Shown here piece after piece: positions 9,433 through 17,524 of a DNA stretch of 31,030 bases. How positions within the stretch are numbered: the first letter of the stretch is position 1; each line of letters begins with the position of its first letter. The position numbers were made by a program, and so were the translations under genes. Origin of the DNA: a candidate division WWE3 bacterium (GTDB lineage: Bacteria; Patescibacteriota; WWE3; UBA101185; UBA10185); assembly GCA_003564915.1 (NCBI GenBank), contig PXDX01000127.1:1-31030 (forward strand), read 5' to 3'. The notes below the pieces were generated by a model. The model ran no database searches. It was not told the origin of the DNA and saw only the letters and a program-made list of their open reading frames with translations.

Positions 9433-10062
9433 CTACAAAAACCCAACTCTACTTAGAGGCCAAAATCTAAAAACAACTCTACCTAAAATTCTGTCCCTTT
9501 TAACCACGCCAAATAAACGTGAATCTACCGAATTCGATCGATTATCGCCAAGAACAAGGAATTCATCGTCTCTGAGCCTGATCGCATGTCCTTCTTTTAT
9601 CTGTGGACCTTCGGCCGTACAAACCTCACCGTCAATATAAAATTCCTGTAGTCTAAAAGTTTCTCCGTACTTGCTTATGTAAACTTGACAATCTTTTATT
9701 CTAAATATATCTCCGGGTAAAGCTACGATTCGTTTTAGGAAATCAACATTATCCTGTCCGGGAGGGTGTAGTATAACAACCTCACCTCTCTCATACGGCT
9801 TAAAGTGCCTGGTTACTCTTTCCATAAGAATCCGCTCCCCGGGTTCAAAGCTGGGATACATACTTGAACCATGAACCACTTCGGGCATGGCCACAAATCT
9901 GTAAAGAAGGATTATTACTATCACGGAGCCGATCACGCTCTCCAAAATGTCAAAGAGAAAAGCTTTTGCTGTGATCTGTTCTTCTCCCGAATAAGATTGA
10001 TTGTATTCGTTATTAAAACCGAAATACTCATCTTTTTCATTTTTCTCGCGACCGAAAATCAT
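9433..10062 (-). CDS. lepB: Signal peptidase I
   Basis: This is the membrane serine protease that removes signal peptides from Sec-exported proteins. Its 209 residues include one N-terminal membrane segment (about 38-58) and the catalytic serine S67 in GSSMYP. The catalytic lysine K110 is in FLKRIVALPGD, and the C-terminal box LGDNRSNSVDSR is at about 171-182. The Ser/Lys dyad and S26-family boxes are complete. The first ~35 residues are cytoplasmic and highly polar. The gene is transcribed alone towards rpoB and stops 132 nt before it. A TATAGA box ends 8 nt before the ATG and no Shine-Dalgarno site is visible. Confidence 0.96.
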   Translation of the reverse strand: MIFGREKNEKDEYFGFNNEYNQSYSGEEQITAKAFLFDILESVIGSVIVIILLYRFVAMPEVVHGSSMYPSFEPGERILMERVTRHFKPYERGEVVILHPPGQDNVDFLKRIVALPGDIFRIKDCQVYISKYGETFRLQEFYIDGEVCTAEGPQIKEGHAIRLRDDEFLVLGDNRSNSVDSRLFGVVKRDRILGRVVFRFWPLSRVGFL

Positions 10063-10070
10063 AAAGACAT

Positions 10071-10076
10071 TCTATA
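10071..10076 (-). promoter_or_regulatory. -10 box for lepB, leaderless type
   Basis: TATAGA on the minus strand ends 8 nt before the lepB ATG (10062). I see no convincing -35 box. A leader of one or two bases is predicted. Confidence 0.4.
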
Positions 10077-10154
10077 ACATAAAGGCTCCAAATCAAAGAA
10101 TAATTACAGTGACCGCGTCCGTATTAGATCTATAGCCAAATCAAGGAATATTTA

Positions 10155-10163
10155 TGATAAAAT
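10155..10163 (+). promoter_or_regulatory. Extended -10 promoter for the DUF457-like gene
   Basis: TGATAAAAT forms an extended -10 (TG at 10155, TAAAAT 10158-10163) ending 9 nt before the ATG at 10173. The same nonamer precedes the divergently placed SurA-like gene at 15182. No -35 box was recognised. Confidence 0.5.
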
Positions 10164-10172
10164 TTCTGGTGT

Positions 10173-10649
10173 ATGCTTTTGACGCCACACACCTTGGTAG
10201 GACTTGCCATTGGAACAACAGTGCAAAACCCTCTAATAGGCGTACCGACTGCGATTGGTATGCATTTTGTGGGAGATATGTTGCCTCATTGGGACTTCTT
10301 CTCTAATACCGAAAAGTTTGAGCGAAGGGTCGGATGGAGACCTTTAGCTGTAATGGCTGATTTAATAATTGGGGTAACCTTGGGTCTCACAATCACTCTT
10401 TTTATTTTGTGGGTCAAGGGAGATCAGGCTATGGCGTTGAATGTCTTTCTGTGCGGAATTGCAGGAGTACTTCCTGATGCGCTGGAGGGACCTCATATCT
10501 ATATGGATCGTGAGCCGAAAATACTTAGATTTCTCTCTTCCTTTCAAAGTAAACTACAGTTTCAAGCTCCATTGCCGTGGGGGATAATTACTCAGATTGT
10601 TGTTGTAATTTTCGCTCTTTTAATAATCTTAAATTCATTAACGCTATAA
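10173..10649 (+). CDS. Small integral membrane protein, DUF457/YdjM-like (putative metal-dependent hydrolase)
   Basis: The 158-residue protein has about four hydrophobic segments. The N-terminal pattern PHTLVGLAIG, then GMHFVGDMLPHWDF (about 28-41), and a later VLPDALEGPH block resemble the His/Asp motifs of the DUF457/YdjM membrane family. Members of that family are annotated as metal-dependent hydrolases without a proven reaction. The histidines and aspartates are seen directly; the family assignment is inferred from their arrangement. Its last 62 bases overlap the 3' end of the convergent MraY-like gene. It is a single gene with its own promoter. Confidence 0.7.
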   Translation: MLLTPHTLVGLAIGTTVQNPLIGVPTAIGMHFVGDMLPHWDFFSNTEKFERRVGWRPLAVMADLIIGVTLGLTITLFILWVKGDQAMALNVFLCGIAGVLPDALEGPHIYMDREPKILRFLSSFQSKLQFQAPLPWGIITQIVVVIFALLIILNSLTL

Positions 10650-12096
10650 GAAAGAGAAAAATTCCTATAATCATAAGGATCGTTTGCAACAAAGGGTTGT
10701 CAGCGGAAAGCAAGCTCAGTCCGCCAAAAATCAACGTCACCAGCCAATATATCAGTGCAACTTGGGGAACTTTAAGTCCTCTATCCAATAAGAGATGATG
10801 CAGATGGCCGCGATCACCCCTTAAAGGTGATTTTCCTTCCGTAATTCTTCTAAATATGGTGACCAAACCGTCCAAGAAAGGAACCAACAGGATCAAAACC
10901 GATGTGATAACTTTAGCTTGAATCAAGATTGAGATGGAAGCTAAAACCAAACCAGCTGTCATAGCACCAAAACCCCACATTATCTTTGATGGGAACCAGG
11001 TCACTCCAACAAGACCTAGACTCACTCCGGCCGCTATAAAAAGTAGCTGACTGTAATTCTGCTGTACGGTCGTGACAGGATCAAACCTCAAAGCAAGAAA
11101 CGCCAATATGATCAAAGCTATTCCTAAAATTCCCGAGTACTGTCCGTCAACTCCATTTGACCATGAAAGCAAATTTAAAATCCAAACAATCCATACCGTT
11201 GTTAAAATCCAGGGCAAAGGTTGAATTAAAAATTCTCCAACATAAAAATTCAAAGAATTCATAAATCCGCTCCCATCCAAAACATTTGGTAAAAAATTGA
11301 TCCTGATCTCAAAGAAATAGAGAAAACCGACCAGAAAAAAAAGAATTCCCAAACGTATAAGAGGGTTCTCCAAAAAAGATAATTTGGAGGTTCGATGTGT
11401 GTTTTGGTAGTCATCAAGTAATCCTAAAATCCCAATACTAAAGCCAATGACAAAGACTCCCAAAATCTCCCTGCTTATGGGTACAAAAATAAGACTAGCC
11501 AGTATAAAGATCAAAATGAAGAGGAATCCGACACCTCTTGCGGAAGGTTTCTCCAAAATCATCCCCGGATGATCATGCTCAACGGGATCAGTCACGATTT
11601 TCCAACGCTCCATTAATCTCACATAAGAAGGAGCCAATAGAAATGTAACGCCTAAAGTTACCAAAAAGGGAACTACGGACTCTAGAACTTGACGGGAAAT
11701 CAAAGGTTCTGAAACTACCAAACCTATTCTGACGCTTCTAAACAAAGAATAGGTCAGAAATATATTAGTAAAGACCACAACAAAAAATAGTAGTTGCGGT
11801 CCGTACTTATAGTTTTTAACGGAGGTGTAATAATAAAGGAGAATCCCGCCAAGGGAAATGATTGTTGAGAGGGCGGGAATAATGAAAAGATCGGCTCTTG
11901 AAGCGATCTGATCGAGTCCCCAGGAATAAGTATAGAAAAGAGGGATTTGATCTACCAAATGATCATAACGCAAGTTCAAATAAACAAGCTGCAGCAAGAT
12001 CAACACGATACTGGTAAAGAAGAGTATGCTGCCAAGACGTAACTGAAATTTTTGCAGTTTATTCAAAGATTTTGCGAGATGATTTATTTTTTTCAT
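10588..12096 (-). CDS. MraY/WecA-like polyprenyl-phosphate sugar-1-phosphate transferase, divergent, with extra N-terminal membrane domain
   Basis: The family moves a HexNAc-1-phosphate (or phospho-MurNAc-pentapeptide) to undecaprenyl phosphate at the inner membrane. Seen in order: an N-terminal domain of about 150 residues with three or four membrane segments and a soluble patch at about 42-65; LLDDYQ (226-231); NLLSWSNGVDG (308-318); and the carbohydrate-recognition RGHLHHLL (429-436). The third acidic motif, normally FMGDxGS, reads MWGFGAM (373-379), so the Mg-binding aspartate is replaced by phenylalanine. At 502 residues it is about 150 longer than usual. The ATG overlaps the GT2 stop (ATGA), making it the last gene of the envelope operon. 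It is a lipid-linked glycan initiator if active. Confidence 0.85.
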   Translation of the reverse strand: MKKINHLAKSLNKLQKFQLRLGSILFFTSIVLILLQLVYLNLRYDHLVDQIPLFYTYSWGLDQIASRADLFIIPALSTIISLGGILLYYYTSVKNYKYGPQLLFFVVVFTNIFLTYSLFRSVRIGLVVSEPLISRQVLESVVPFLVTLGVTFLLAPSYVRLMERWKIVTDPVEHDHPGMILEKPSARGVGFLFILIFILASLIFVPISREILGVFVIGFSIGILGLLDDYQNTHRTSKLSFLENPLIRLGILFFLVGFLYFFEIRINFLPNVLDGSGFMNSLNFYVGEFLIQPLPWILTTVWIVWILNLLSWSNGVDGQYSGILGIALIILAFLALRFDPVTTVQQNYSQLLFIAAGVSLGLVGVTWFPSKIMWGFGAMTAGLVLASISILIQAKVITSVLILLVPFLDGLVTIFRRITEGKSPLRGDRGHLHHLLLDRGLKVPQVALIYWLVTLIFGGLSLLSADNPLLQTILMIIGIFLFLIALMNLRLLKERKLQQQSE

Positions 12097-13682
12097 CTTA
12101 TCTTAGGTGTATGGTACAAATCTTTCATCTTTTTACCAAGTAACATTCTTGTCTGTGCTTCGATCTGCGGAAGGAAAGAAAAGCTAAGCATATTTATAAT
12201 GACCATAGGAGTTTCCATAACGGCAAAAAACTTTCTCCAATAGGGCCAATCTTCAGGCATTGGTTTTACGATCTTGAAACGAATAAGTGTTATGGGAACG
12301 AAGAATATTAGAGTAATGGTTAATATTACGCTCATTATATCCGGAAGGCTATAAGCAAAAGTAGCCTGCTTGACATCCGGATTTACAATCGTGAGCAGAC
12401 CAAAACCAAAAGTTATTAAAAAAACACTGTCTATAAGAAGAACTCGTTTCTCCAAATGTCGAAACATCCAAGCAAATTTTAGCCAAAACGGTACTTCCTT
12501 ATTTTTCAAAAACTCCTTTACTGAAAGAGGAAAATCTATAACACCCCAGCCCCAACGAAGAAGCTGTTTATATAAGCTTTTGCATGAAGAAAAGAAATTA
12601 TGACCCACAACAGCGTCAGCAGAATACGGTATGAAATGCGGAACACCTACAAAATCCCCTTTTCTCTTAAAGAAAGCTCTCCAATAAAATATTTGATCAT
12701 CTACTCCCAAGCTCACATCCCAATAATCTGCATCAAGTAAAGTCTGCAAAGAAGCGGAATACGCTGCAAAAGTATCTTTCAATTTACCTTTTATTGCCCA
12801 TTCCGAAAGCCCTCCCAAAGCTACACAAGTGGCCTCAATACGCATAAAGACAGGGACATCCCAATAATTGTTATCAAAAACAGCAACGGCGGATTGATAA
12901 AATTTATGATCTCTTTTATCTGAAACTAAATAGAGGTGACTCAACCTTGCGAGAAACTGAGGATCCAATACATGATCCGCGTCAAAAGTACTGAAAATGT
13001 AATTACGCAGATTCTCTCCCTTAGAGCGTAGATCTTTTACTGCGTGTTTGGCCCCCCAAGTCCGGTTTGCGGCACCTGCTCCTATGGCCTCTCCCGGTAT
13101 TCCAGCAGGATGTACATAAATCAATACATCGGCAAAATCCTCTTCCCGTCCTTTAAAAATATCTTTAAGCGTGGAGATGGTTTCGTCCGAATACTTCTCC
13201 TCTATGGTATAGACCAATACTATTTGATCAAGCGGAAAAGTCTGATCGTAAAAGCTCTCGAACGCAGGCTCCAAAACCATGTGAGGTTCATTTACCGCAG
13301 GTATCAAAACAAAGTGCCGTACATCCTCAAGAGATGGGGGCAAAGTGACTTTGTCCGGAAGATCTGAGAAATCCAGTTTTTTACACAAAGAAAACCAATC
13401 CGTAGACATTTCTCTCTTGTATTTTCTATAACCCTTGTATACGCCTAGAGAGTGCCTGGTAGCCATGTACGCCCAATAAACGGTCAAAGAGATAAGGATA
13501 TAAACGAGGAGCTGGGGAAATAGCAACCCTAGCCAAATAGGAGAAAGTAAAAGACTCCAGGTCATGAAACCGGGCAATATTTCCAAAAGCCTATGAACGT
13601 ATGGGTCGTATTTTTTAACTATTCTTGTAATCATAAATTTACTTACTTTTGCATATTCATAGTCCAAAGAGGGCCTCGGCAT
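12093..13682 (-). CDS. Membrane glycosyltransferase family 2 (processive, cellulose-synthase-like)
   Basis: The 529-residue protein polymerises or transfers a sugar from a nucleotide donor. Two membrane helices lie near residues 38-72 and three to four more at about 400-500. Between them is a GT-A domain starting HFVLIPAVNEP (123-133), with DADH (234-237) as the metal/nucleotide motif, VDDQ (327-330) as the acceptor-side acid and QLLRW (373-377). The QxxRW motif marks processive family 2 synthases. The start overlaps the end of tatD by 26 nt; M17 (13634) is a possible alternative start. Its partners are the MraY-like initiator downstream and TatD and the SurA-like protein upstream. This suggests a surface polysaccharide, but the sugar cannot be told. 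Confidence 0.88.
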   Translation of the reverse strand: MPRPSLDYEYAKVSKFMITRIVKKYDPYVHRLLEILPGFMTWSLLLSPIWLGLLFPQLLVYILISLTVYWAYMATRHSLGVYKGYRKYKREMSTDWFSLCKKLDFSDLPDKVTLPPSLEDVRHFVLIPAVNEPHMVLEPAFESFYDQTFPLDQIVLVYTIEEKYSDETISTLKDIFKGREEDFADVLIYVHPAGIPGEAIGAGAANRTWGAKHAVKDLRSKGENLRNYIFSTFDADHVLDPQFLARLSHLYLVSDKRDHKFYQSAVAVFDNNYWDVPVFMRIEATCVALGGLSEWAIKGKLKDTFAAYSASLQTLLDADYWDVSLGVDDQIFYWRAFFKRKGDFVGVPHFIPYSADAVVGHNFFSSCKSLYKQLLRWGWGVIDFPLSVKEFLKNKEVPFWLKFAWMFRHLEKRVLLIDSVFLITFGFGLLTIVNPDVKQATFAYSLPDIMSVILTITLIFFVPITLIRFKIVKPMPEDWPYWRKFFAVMETPMVIINMLSFSFLPQIEAQTRMLLGKKMKDLYHTPKIR

Positions 13683-14451
13683 TCTTTGTGGATTGAACGG
13701 AAACCGCAGAAAGAGAAATACCTTTTACTTCAGCAATTTTTTCAGCAACAATTCTAACATATTTAGGTTCGTTTTTCTGACCACGATAACCTGTCGGCGG
13801 CAAATACGGAGAATCTGTCTCAACCAGGTATTTATCTTTTGGAATTTTCCTAACGGTCTCTAAAAGATTTTTACGGGATTCATACGTGATAAAACCTGAA
13901 AAAGAGATGTAAAATCCTAGATCCAAAACTTTAACTGCAAAATCCCAATCGGAGGAAAAACAGTGAACCACGCCCTTTTTTGGCTTAATTTCGGTTAAAA
14001 TCTTAATTATTAAATCATCTCCGTTGCGGTTATGTACGACTAACGGGAGATCTCTTTTCTTTGCCAGACTGGCCTGCATCTCGAAAAGAGGTACTTGTGC
14101 TTCAACCGATCGCCCTCCCTTCCGTTCGGTCACATCGATCCCACACTCTCCAACAGCAACAATATCACCAATATTTTCATCTATAAATGAATTAAGAGAG
14201 GTTTTAAGTTCCTGAAGATCTTTATCGGTATCTTCATGCGGATAGATACCTGCTGTGGAAGATACTTGAGGATATTTTCTTGCTACGGAAAGGACTTTAT
14301 TATTATCTTTAAGTGAAGAACCCACATTTATCATGTGTACAACACCGGCCTCCTTAGCGTTACGAAGCGCCCTTGTTAGTTCATCGCCTGATTCTAGAAA
14401 AGGTAGATGACAGTGTGAATCTATAAAATCCACTGAAATAAGCCTTGACAA
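13657..14451 (-). CDS. tatD: TatD-family metal-dependent DNase
   Basis: This is a TIM-barrel metallohydrolase of the TatD family, with 3'-5' DNase activity in characterised members. Metal ligands are visible: DSHCHL (H13, H15 counted from the TTG start), GECGID, VVHNRN, VVHCFS and the C-terminal ETDSPYLPP. The 264 residues are full length. The start is ambiguous. The TTG at 14451 follows the upstream stop directly and has no Shine-Dalgarno site. A GTG at 14433 (giving a protein that starts MDFIDSHCHL) has AAGG 9 nt upstream and fits the family better. The gene begins 2 nt after the SurA-like stop and overlaps the GT2 gene, so it belongs to the envelope operon. Confidence 0.95.
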   Translation of the reverse strand: MSRLISVDFIDSHCHLPFLESGDELTRALRNAKEAGVVHMINVGSSLKDNNKVLSVARKYPQVSSTAGIYPHEDTDKDLQELKTSLNSFIDENIGDIVAVGECGIDVTERKGGRSVEAQVPLFEMQASLAKKRDLPLVVHNRNGDDLIIKILTEIKPKKGVVHCFSSDWDFAVKVLDLGFYISFSGFITYESRKNLLETVRKIPKDKYLVETDSPYLPPTGYRGQKNEPKYVRIVAEKIAEVKGISLSAVSVQSTKNAEALFGL

Positions 14452-14453
14452 AC

Positions 14454-15182
14454 TTATTCAAGATAATTGACTATCTCCGCTTCTTCCCTCACACTTGTAA
14501 GCCATTCCTGATAGAATCTGTTCATTGCTTGTTCAGTAAGGATCTCCAACGCTTCCTCTCTATTCTCCTCACGACTTTCGCCGCCGAAAAACTCTTCGTT
14601 TTGTTCAAGAAATATTTCGATCTCCTCTTCAGAAACTTCGACCTCAGATCTAAGGATCTTTTCTATTTTGAGCTGCGTTCTGATATTCTTCTCGAATTCC
14701 CCAAAACCCATTCCCATAGTATCAAGATATTCTTCCAGTTCCATTCCGGTTCCCTGGACAACCTGCTCCTCAACCTCAATTATTTTTACCGCAAGTTCTT
14801 CCTCGGTAACCTCTATATTTCTTTTTTCCACCTCGGACTCTACCAAATGACGGGTTATCAACTCATCCAGCATATTTCTACCATAAGCATCCATTAACGC
14901 ACTGTTTAACTTGCTTCTTGTTATAAACGTCCCATCAACCCTTGCCACAACAAAATGATGTTTGTTCTCGTAAAGAAGCACGGATACGGCCCCTAAGAGG
15001 ATCCCTACAACTGCAACGATTGCCAAAACCTTTATAAGCTTGTTCTTTATCATATCTGATATATTAAAGTCCATTTTCAAAGGGGAAGGTCCTTTTTTTG
15101 TGGTCTTAGATCTTGAAGTGGACTTTGAGTCCTTACTCTTTGAAGCAGCTTTTTTATCAGAACTGTTTGTAATTTTATTCAT
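14454..15182 (-). CDS. Membrane-anchored SurA-N-like chaperone domain protein
   Basis: The 242-residue protein has a Lys/Ser-rich cytoplasmic N-terminus (1-47) and one membrane helix (about 48-70). An extracytoplasmic helical part follows. The segment VARVDGTFITRSKLNSAL (about 79-96), followed by a long helix array rich in Glu, matches the SurA N-terminal/trigger-factor-C-like chaperone fold. That fold is seen in PrsA and SurA. No parvulin (PPIase) domain follows: the protein ends about 20 residues after the last helix pair. It is first in the operon SurA-like/tatD/GT2/MraY-like. A role in folding exported proteins is inferred. Confidence 0.78.
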   Translation of the reverse strand: MNKITNSSDKKAASKSKDSKSTSRSKTTKKGPSPLKMDFNISDMIKNKLIKVLAIVAVVGILLGAVSVLLYENKHHFVVARVDGTFITRSKLNSALMDAYGRNMLDELITRHLVESEVEKRNIEVTEEELAVKIIEVEEQVVQGTGMELEEYLDTMGMGFGEFEKNIRTQLKIEKILRSEVEVSEEEIEIFLEQNEEFFGGESREENREEALEILTEQAMNRFYQEWLTSVREEAEIVNYLE

Positions 15183-15188
15183 AGCGGT

Positions 15189-15197
15189 ATTTTATCA
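15189..15197 (-). promoter_or_regulatory. Extended -10 promoter of the envelope operon
   Basis: TGATAAAAT on the minus strand ends exactly 6 nt (ACCGCT) before the ATG at 15182. Transcription would begin at about the start codon. It is divergent from the GT39 promoter, with 26 nt between the boxes. Confidence 0.6.
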
Positions 15198-15220
15198 TAA
15201 TGTGAAAAACCTTATTTGAG

Positions 15221-15229
15221 TGTTAAAAT
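15221..15229 (+). promoter_or_regulatory. Extended -10 promoter of the GT39-like gene
   Basis: TGTTAAAAT (TG at 15221, TAAAAT 15224-15229) is followed by 7 nt and the ATG at 15237. It shows that the TTG at 15216 cannot be the start, because it lies upstream of the box. Confidence 0.55.
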
Positions 15230-15236
15230 TAGCCTA

Positions 15237-16712
15237 ATGTCCGCCAGATGGAACAAAGCAAAAAACCAAATAGAAAATTTTTTCTACAAATACTCGGATC
15301 TTTTGATTGTAATAATGCTCGGTACATTTCTTCGTCTCAGAAATATCGCAAGATTTGACTTCTGGTATGATGAAGCTTTTACAGGGATTATGGCAAAGCA
15401 ACCGTGGGAGGATTTTGTAAGAGTTGCATCAAAAGATGTACATCCTCCGACATTTCTTGTAATCGTAAGAGGCTGGACCCGATTGTTGGGGGTTTCCGAT
15501 GTGTCTCTAAGATCTTTACCCCTAATTTTCGGACTTTTGGCAATTATTCTGGTCTTTCTAATAACCCGTGAGCTCTTCGGTAAAAAATCCGCAATAATAG
15601 CAACCCTCCTTTCAGCTGTAAGTCCTTTTCTGGTTGCGTACAGCTATGAAGCTCGATCATATACTTTTTTTGGTTTCCTAACCCTCGCCGCCTTTTATTT
15701 CGCTATCAAAGAAAAGGGAAATTTATTTGTTCTTTTCTCAATATTATTGATCCTAACTCATTTTATGGGATTGCTTTTTTTACCCGGACTTCTTGCCGTA
15801 TTTTTAGCTACTAAATATTTAAATAAATCTTTTGATCTAAAGCTGGATGTCCTAAGAGGAGTGATTATCTTAATTGTGACGATCTTAATCTTCATGTATA
15901 TGCGCGACAACATTATGGAATCGGGGAGTATAATATGGGGCTCAAGTGCCTCTCTATTAAGAATTCCCGAAAGCTTTACCGCCCACATGTTTGGTGTGCA
16001 AAGTAAATTGATAGGATCCGATAAATTATTGGATTACAACTTCCCGATCAATATTTACTATATCGGCATAATCGGATTCGTACTTTCGTTTATAGGGACT
16101 ATAATATTTTTTAGAAAAGCTCCCAGGGGAGAGAAAAGAAACATGGCTATAGTCCTTCTGAATATGCTTCTACCGCAATTGTTCTTGATAGGACTATTAT
16201 ATTTAACAAATCAGAGAGCTTATATGGAGAGATACTTGTTACCATCGTCTTTATTTTTAACAATAGCAATGGGAACTGTACTGGTAAAAACGTTGCGATT
16301 TGAGAGTCTTGCAGTAGTGTTGATACTTTACGGATTAATACTTTTTAGAGTTATAGAACCTGATTATTATCAAGGAATGAAAAACGTCCAAAAAGAACTT
16401 GTATATGCTCAGCATGATCTTGTTTTTACTAAGCCAATAGATTTCGTGGTCGGAAAATATTACCTTTATGATATGAAGGATCAAGTACGTATATTCGATC
16501 CAGAAAATCCGGAAACAGACTATACTTCGTGGCCTTTCATTGAAGAAGAGGACGCTTTCGATACGAAGATTGAGAATATTCAGAATGTTGTTTTTATCAT
16601 TCCAAAAAGGAGCAGCGTTCCCGAAAATTTTAAGAACATTTCAGAGGATGAGTACTTGGACTATGCACTATATGTAGTTACAGCACCGCCCGCCACAATG
16701 ATCGAAGATTAA
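15237..16712 (+). CDS. GT39-family (PMT/ArnT-like) polytopic glycosyltransferase
   Basis: The 491-residue protein has about ten hydrophobic segments and a C-terminal soluble part (about 385-491). The family transfers a sugar from a polyprenyl-phosphate donor on the outer face of the membrane. The first loop carries the hallmark acidic pair FDFWYDEAF (D45, E46), then KDVHPPTF (66-73) and YSYEARSYT (135-143). I start it at 15237 because a -10 box ends 7 nt before this ATG and the frame upstream overlaps the promoter. It is divergent from an operon with an MraY-like initiator and a GT2 enzyme, so a shared surface-glycan pathway is plausible. The substrate is unknown. Confidence 0.87.
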   Translation: MSARWNKAKNQIENFFYKYSDLLIVIMLGTFLRLRNIARFDFWYDEAFTGIMAKQPWEDFVRVASKDVHPPTFLVIVRGWTRLLGVSDVSLRSLPLIFGLLAIILVFLITRELFGKKSAIIATLLSAVSPFLVAYSYEARSYTFFGFLTLAAFYFAIKEKGNLFVLFSILLILTHFMGLLFLPGLLAVFLATKYLNKSFDLKLDVLRGVIILIVTILIFMYMRDNIMESGSIIWGSSASLLRIPESFTAHMFGVQSKLIGSDKLLDYNFPINIYYIGIIGFVLSFIGTIIFFRKAPRGEKRNMAIVLLNMLLPQLFLIGLLYLTNQRAYMERYLLPSSLFLTIAMGTVLVKTLRFESLAVVLILYGLILFRVIEPDYYQGMKNVQKELVYAQHDLVFTKPIDFVVGKYYLYDMKDQVRIFDPENPETDYTSWPFIEEEDAFDTKIENIQNVVFIIPKRSSVPENFKNISEDEYLDYALYVVTAPPATMIED

Positions 16713-16727
16713 TCCAATGCAATTGGA
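16713..16727 (+). terminator. Small hairpin just after the GT39-like stop
   Basis: TCCAAT, GCA and ATTGGA give a perfect 6-bp stem immediately 3' of the stop codon. There is no T-run, so it is either a weak terminator or an mRNA 3'-end stabiliser. Confidence 0.3.
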
Positions 16728-16801
16728 GCAAGCAAAAATTCATAAATGGTGTTTTCTCGGAAGATTTTAGGGGCGGGGAAATTTAAGCATTAATCCTCAT
16801 G

Positions 16802-16807
16802 TATAAT
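16802..16807 (+). promoter_or_regulatory. -10 box of the NpmA-like gene
   Basis: A perfect TATAAT is followed by 7 nt and then the ATG at 16815. It overlaps an upstream in-frame ATG (16806), which therefore cannot be in the mRNA. No clear -35 box was seen. Confidence 0.6.
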
Positions 16808-16814
16808 GAACAAA

Positions 16815-17474
16815 ATGAGAGTTGTACAGGGGAACAAACTGGTAGAACTGTTGTCATTGGACTTCGGTAAATTAATCCGTAAATATTCTGAAATCAGGAT
16901 CGATATTGGAGCTGGTGATGGGGGTTTTGTTTATAAAAACGCTAAAAATGATCCTGAAATATTATGGATTGGTATCGACCCTGTAGAGAAGCAACTTCGC
17001 AAATTCAGCAGAAAAGCAGTGAGAAATAAAGTGGATAATGTTCTTTTTGTTGTGGGATCGGTAGAGATGCTGGATGAAGTTTTCGGAAACTATAAAGATT
17101 TTGTGGCCAAAATATATATTCTCTTCCCTTGGGGCAGCCTGTTGAAGCAAACCGTCCAACCGGACGAAGAAATCTTGAAAAATTATCACCGGTTACTCAT
17201 TCCCGGCGGAAAAATAGAAATTATCCTTGGTTACAGCAAATCTGCTGAACCATCGGAAATAAACAGACTAGATCTGGACAAGCTGGATCAGGAACTACTG
17301 AAGGAAAAAACTATCCCTGCATACAAAAAATCCGGATTAACTTCGAACAAAGTGGAACGAGTCAATAAAGAAAATTTACGAAAACTGGAGACTTCGTGGA
17401 GGAAAAGACTGAAGTATTCCGACACAAGGCCTGTCTATTATCTGGAATTTGAAAAAGAAAGAGATTCCGAATGA
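16815..17474 (+). CDS. NpmA/KamB-like 16S rRNA (adenine1408-N1)-methyltransferase
   Basis: This SAM-dependent methyltransferase resembles NpmA and KamB, which methylate N1 of A1408 in the 30S decoding site and give broad aminoglycoside resistance. Motif I is IDIGAGDG (29-36), followed by WIGIDPV (51-57). ILFPWGSLL (102-110) carries W106, and SWRKRL (194-199) carries W195. R205 follows in the next strand. In NpmA these correspond to D30, W107, W197 and R207; the two tryptophans hold the flipped adenine. From this start the protein is 219 residues, the same as NpmA as I recall it. It is less like TrmB, which shares only the Rossmann motifs. No Shine-Dalgarno site; leaderless start. The family call is confident; resistance in the native host is inferred. 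Confidence 0.85.
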   Translation: MRVVQGNKLVELLSLDFGKLIRKYSEIRIDIGAGDGGFVYKNAKNDPEILWIGIDPVEKQLRKFSRKAVRNKVDNVLFVVGSVEMLDEVFGNYKDFVAKIYILFPWGSLLKQTVQPDEEILKNYHRLLIPGGKIEIILGYSKSAEPSEINRLDLDKLDQELLKEKTIPAYKKSGLTSNKVERVNKENLRKLETSWRKRLKYSDTRPVYYLEFEKERDSE

Positions 17475-17524
17475 AATTTTAGTGTCCGGAATGAGCAGGG
17501 AGAGAGGGTACAAAGCTATTTTTA

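Noticed and set aside
16815..17474. TrmB (tRNA m7G46 methyltransferase) as the identity
   Set aside because: Only the generic SAM motifs fit. FPWG, SWRKRL and the overall length match NpmA/KamB better.
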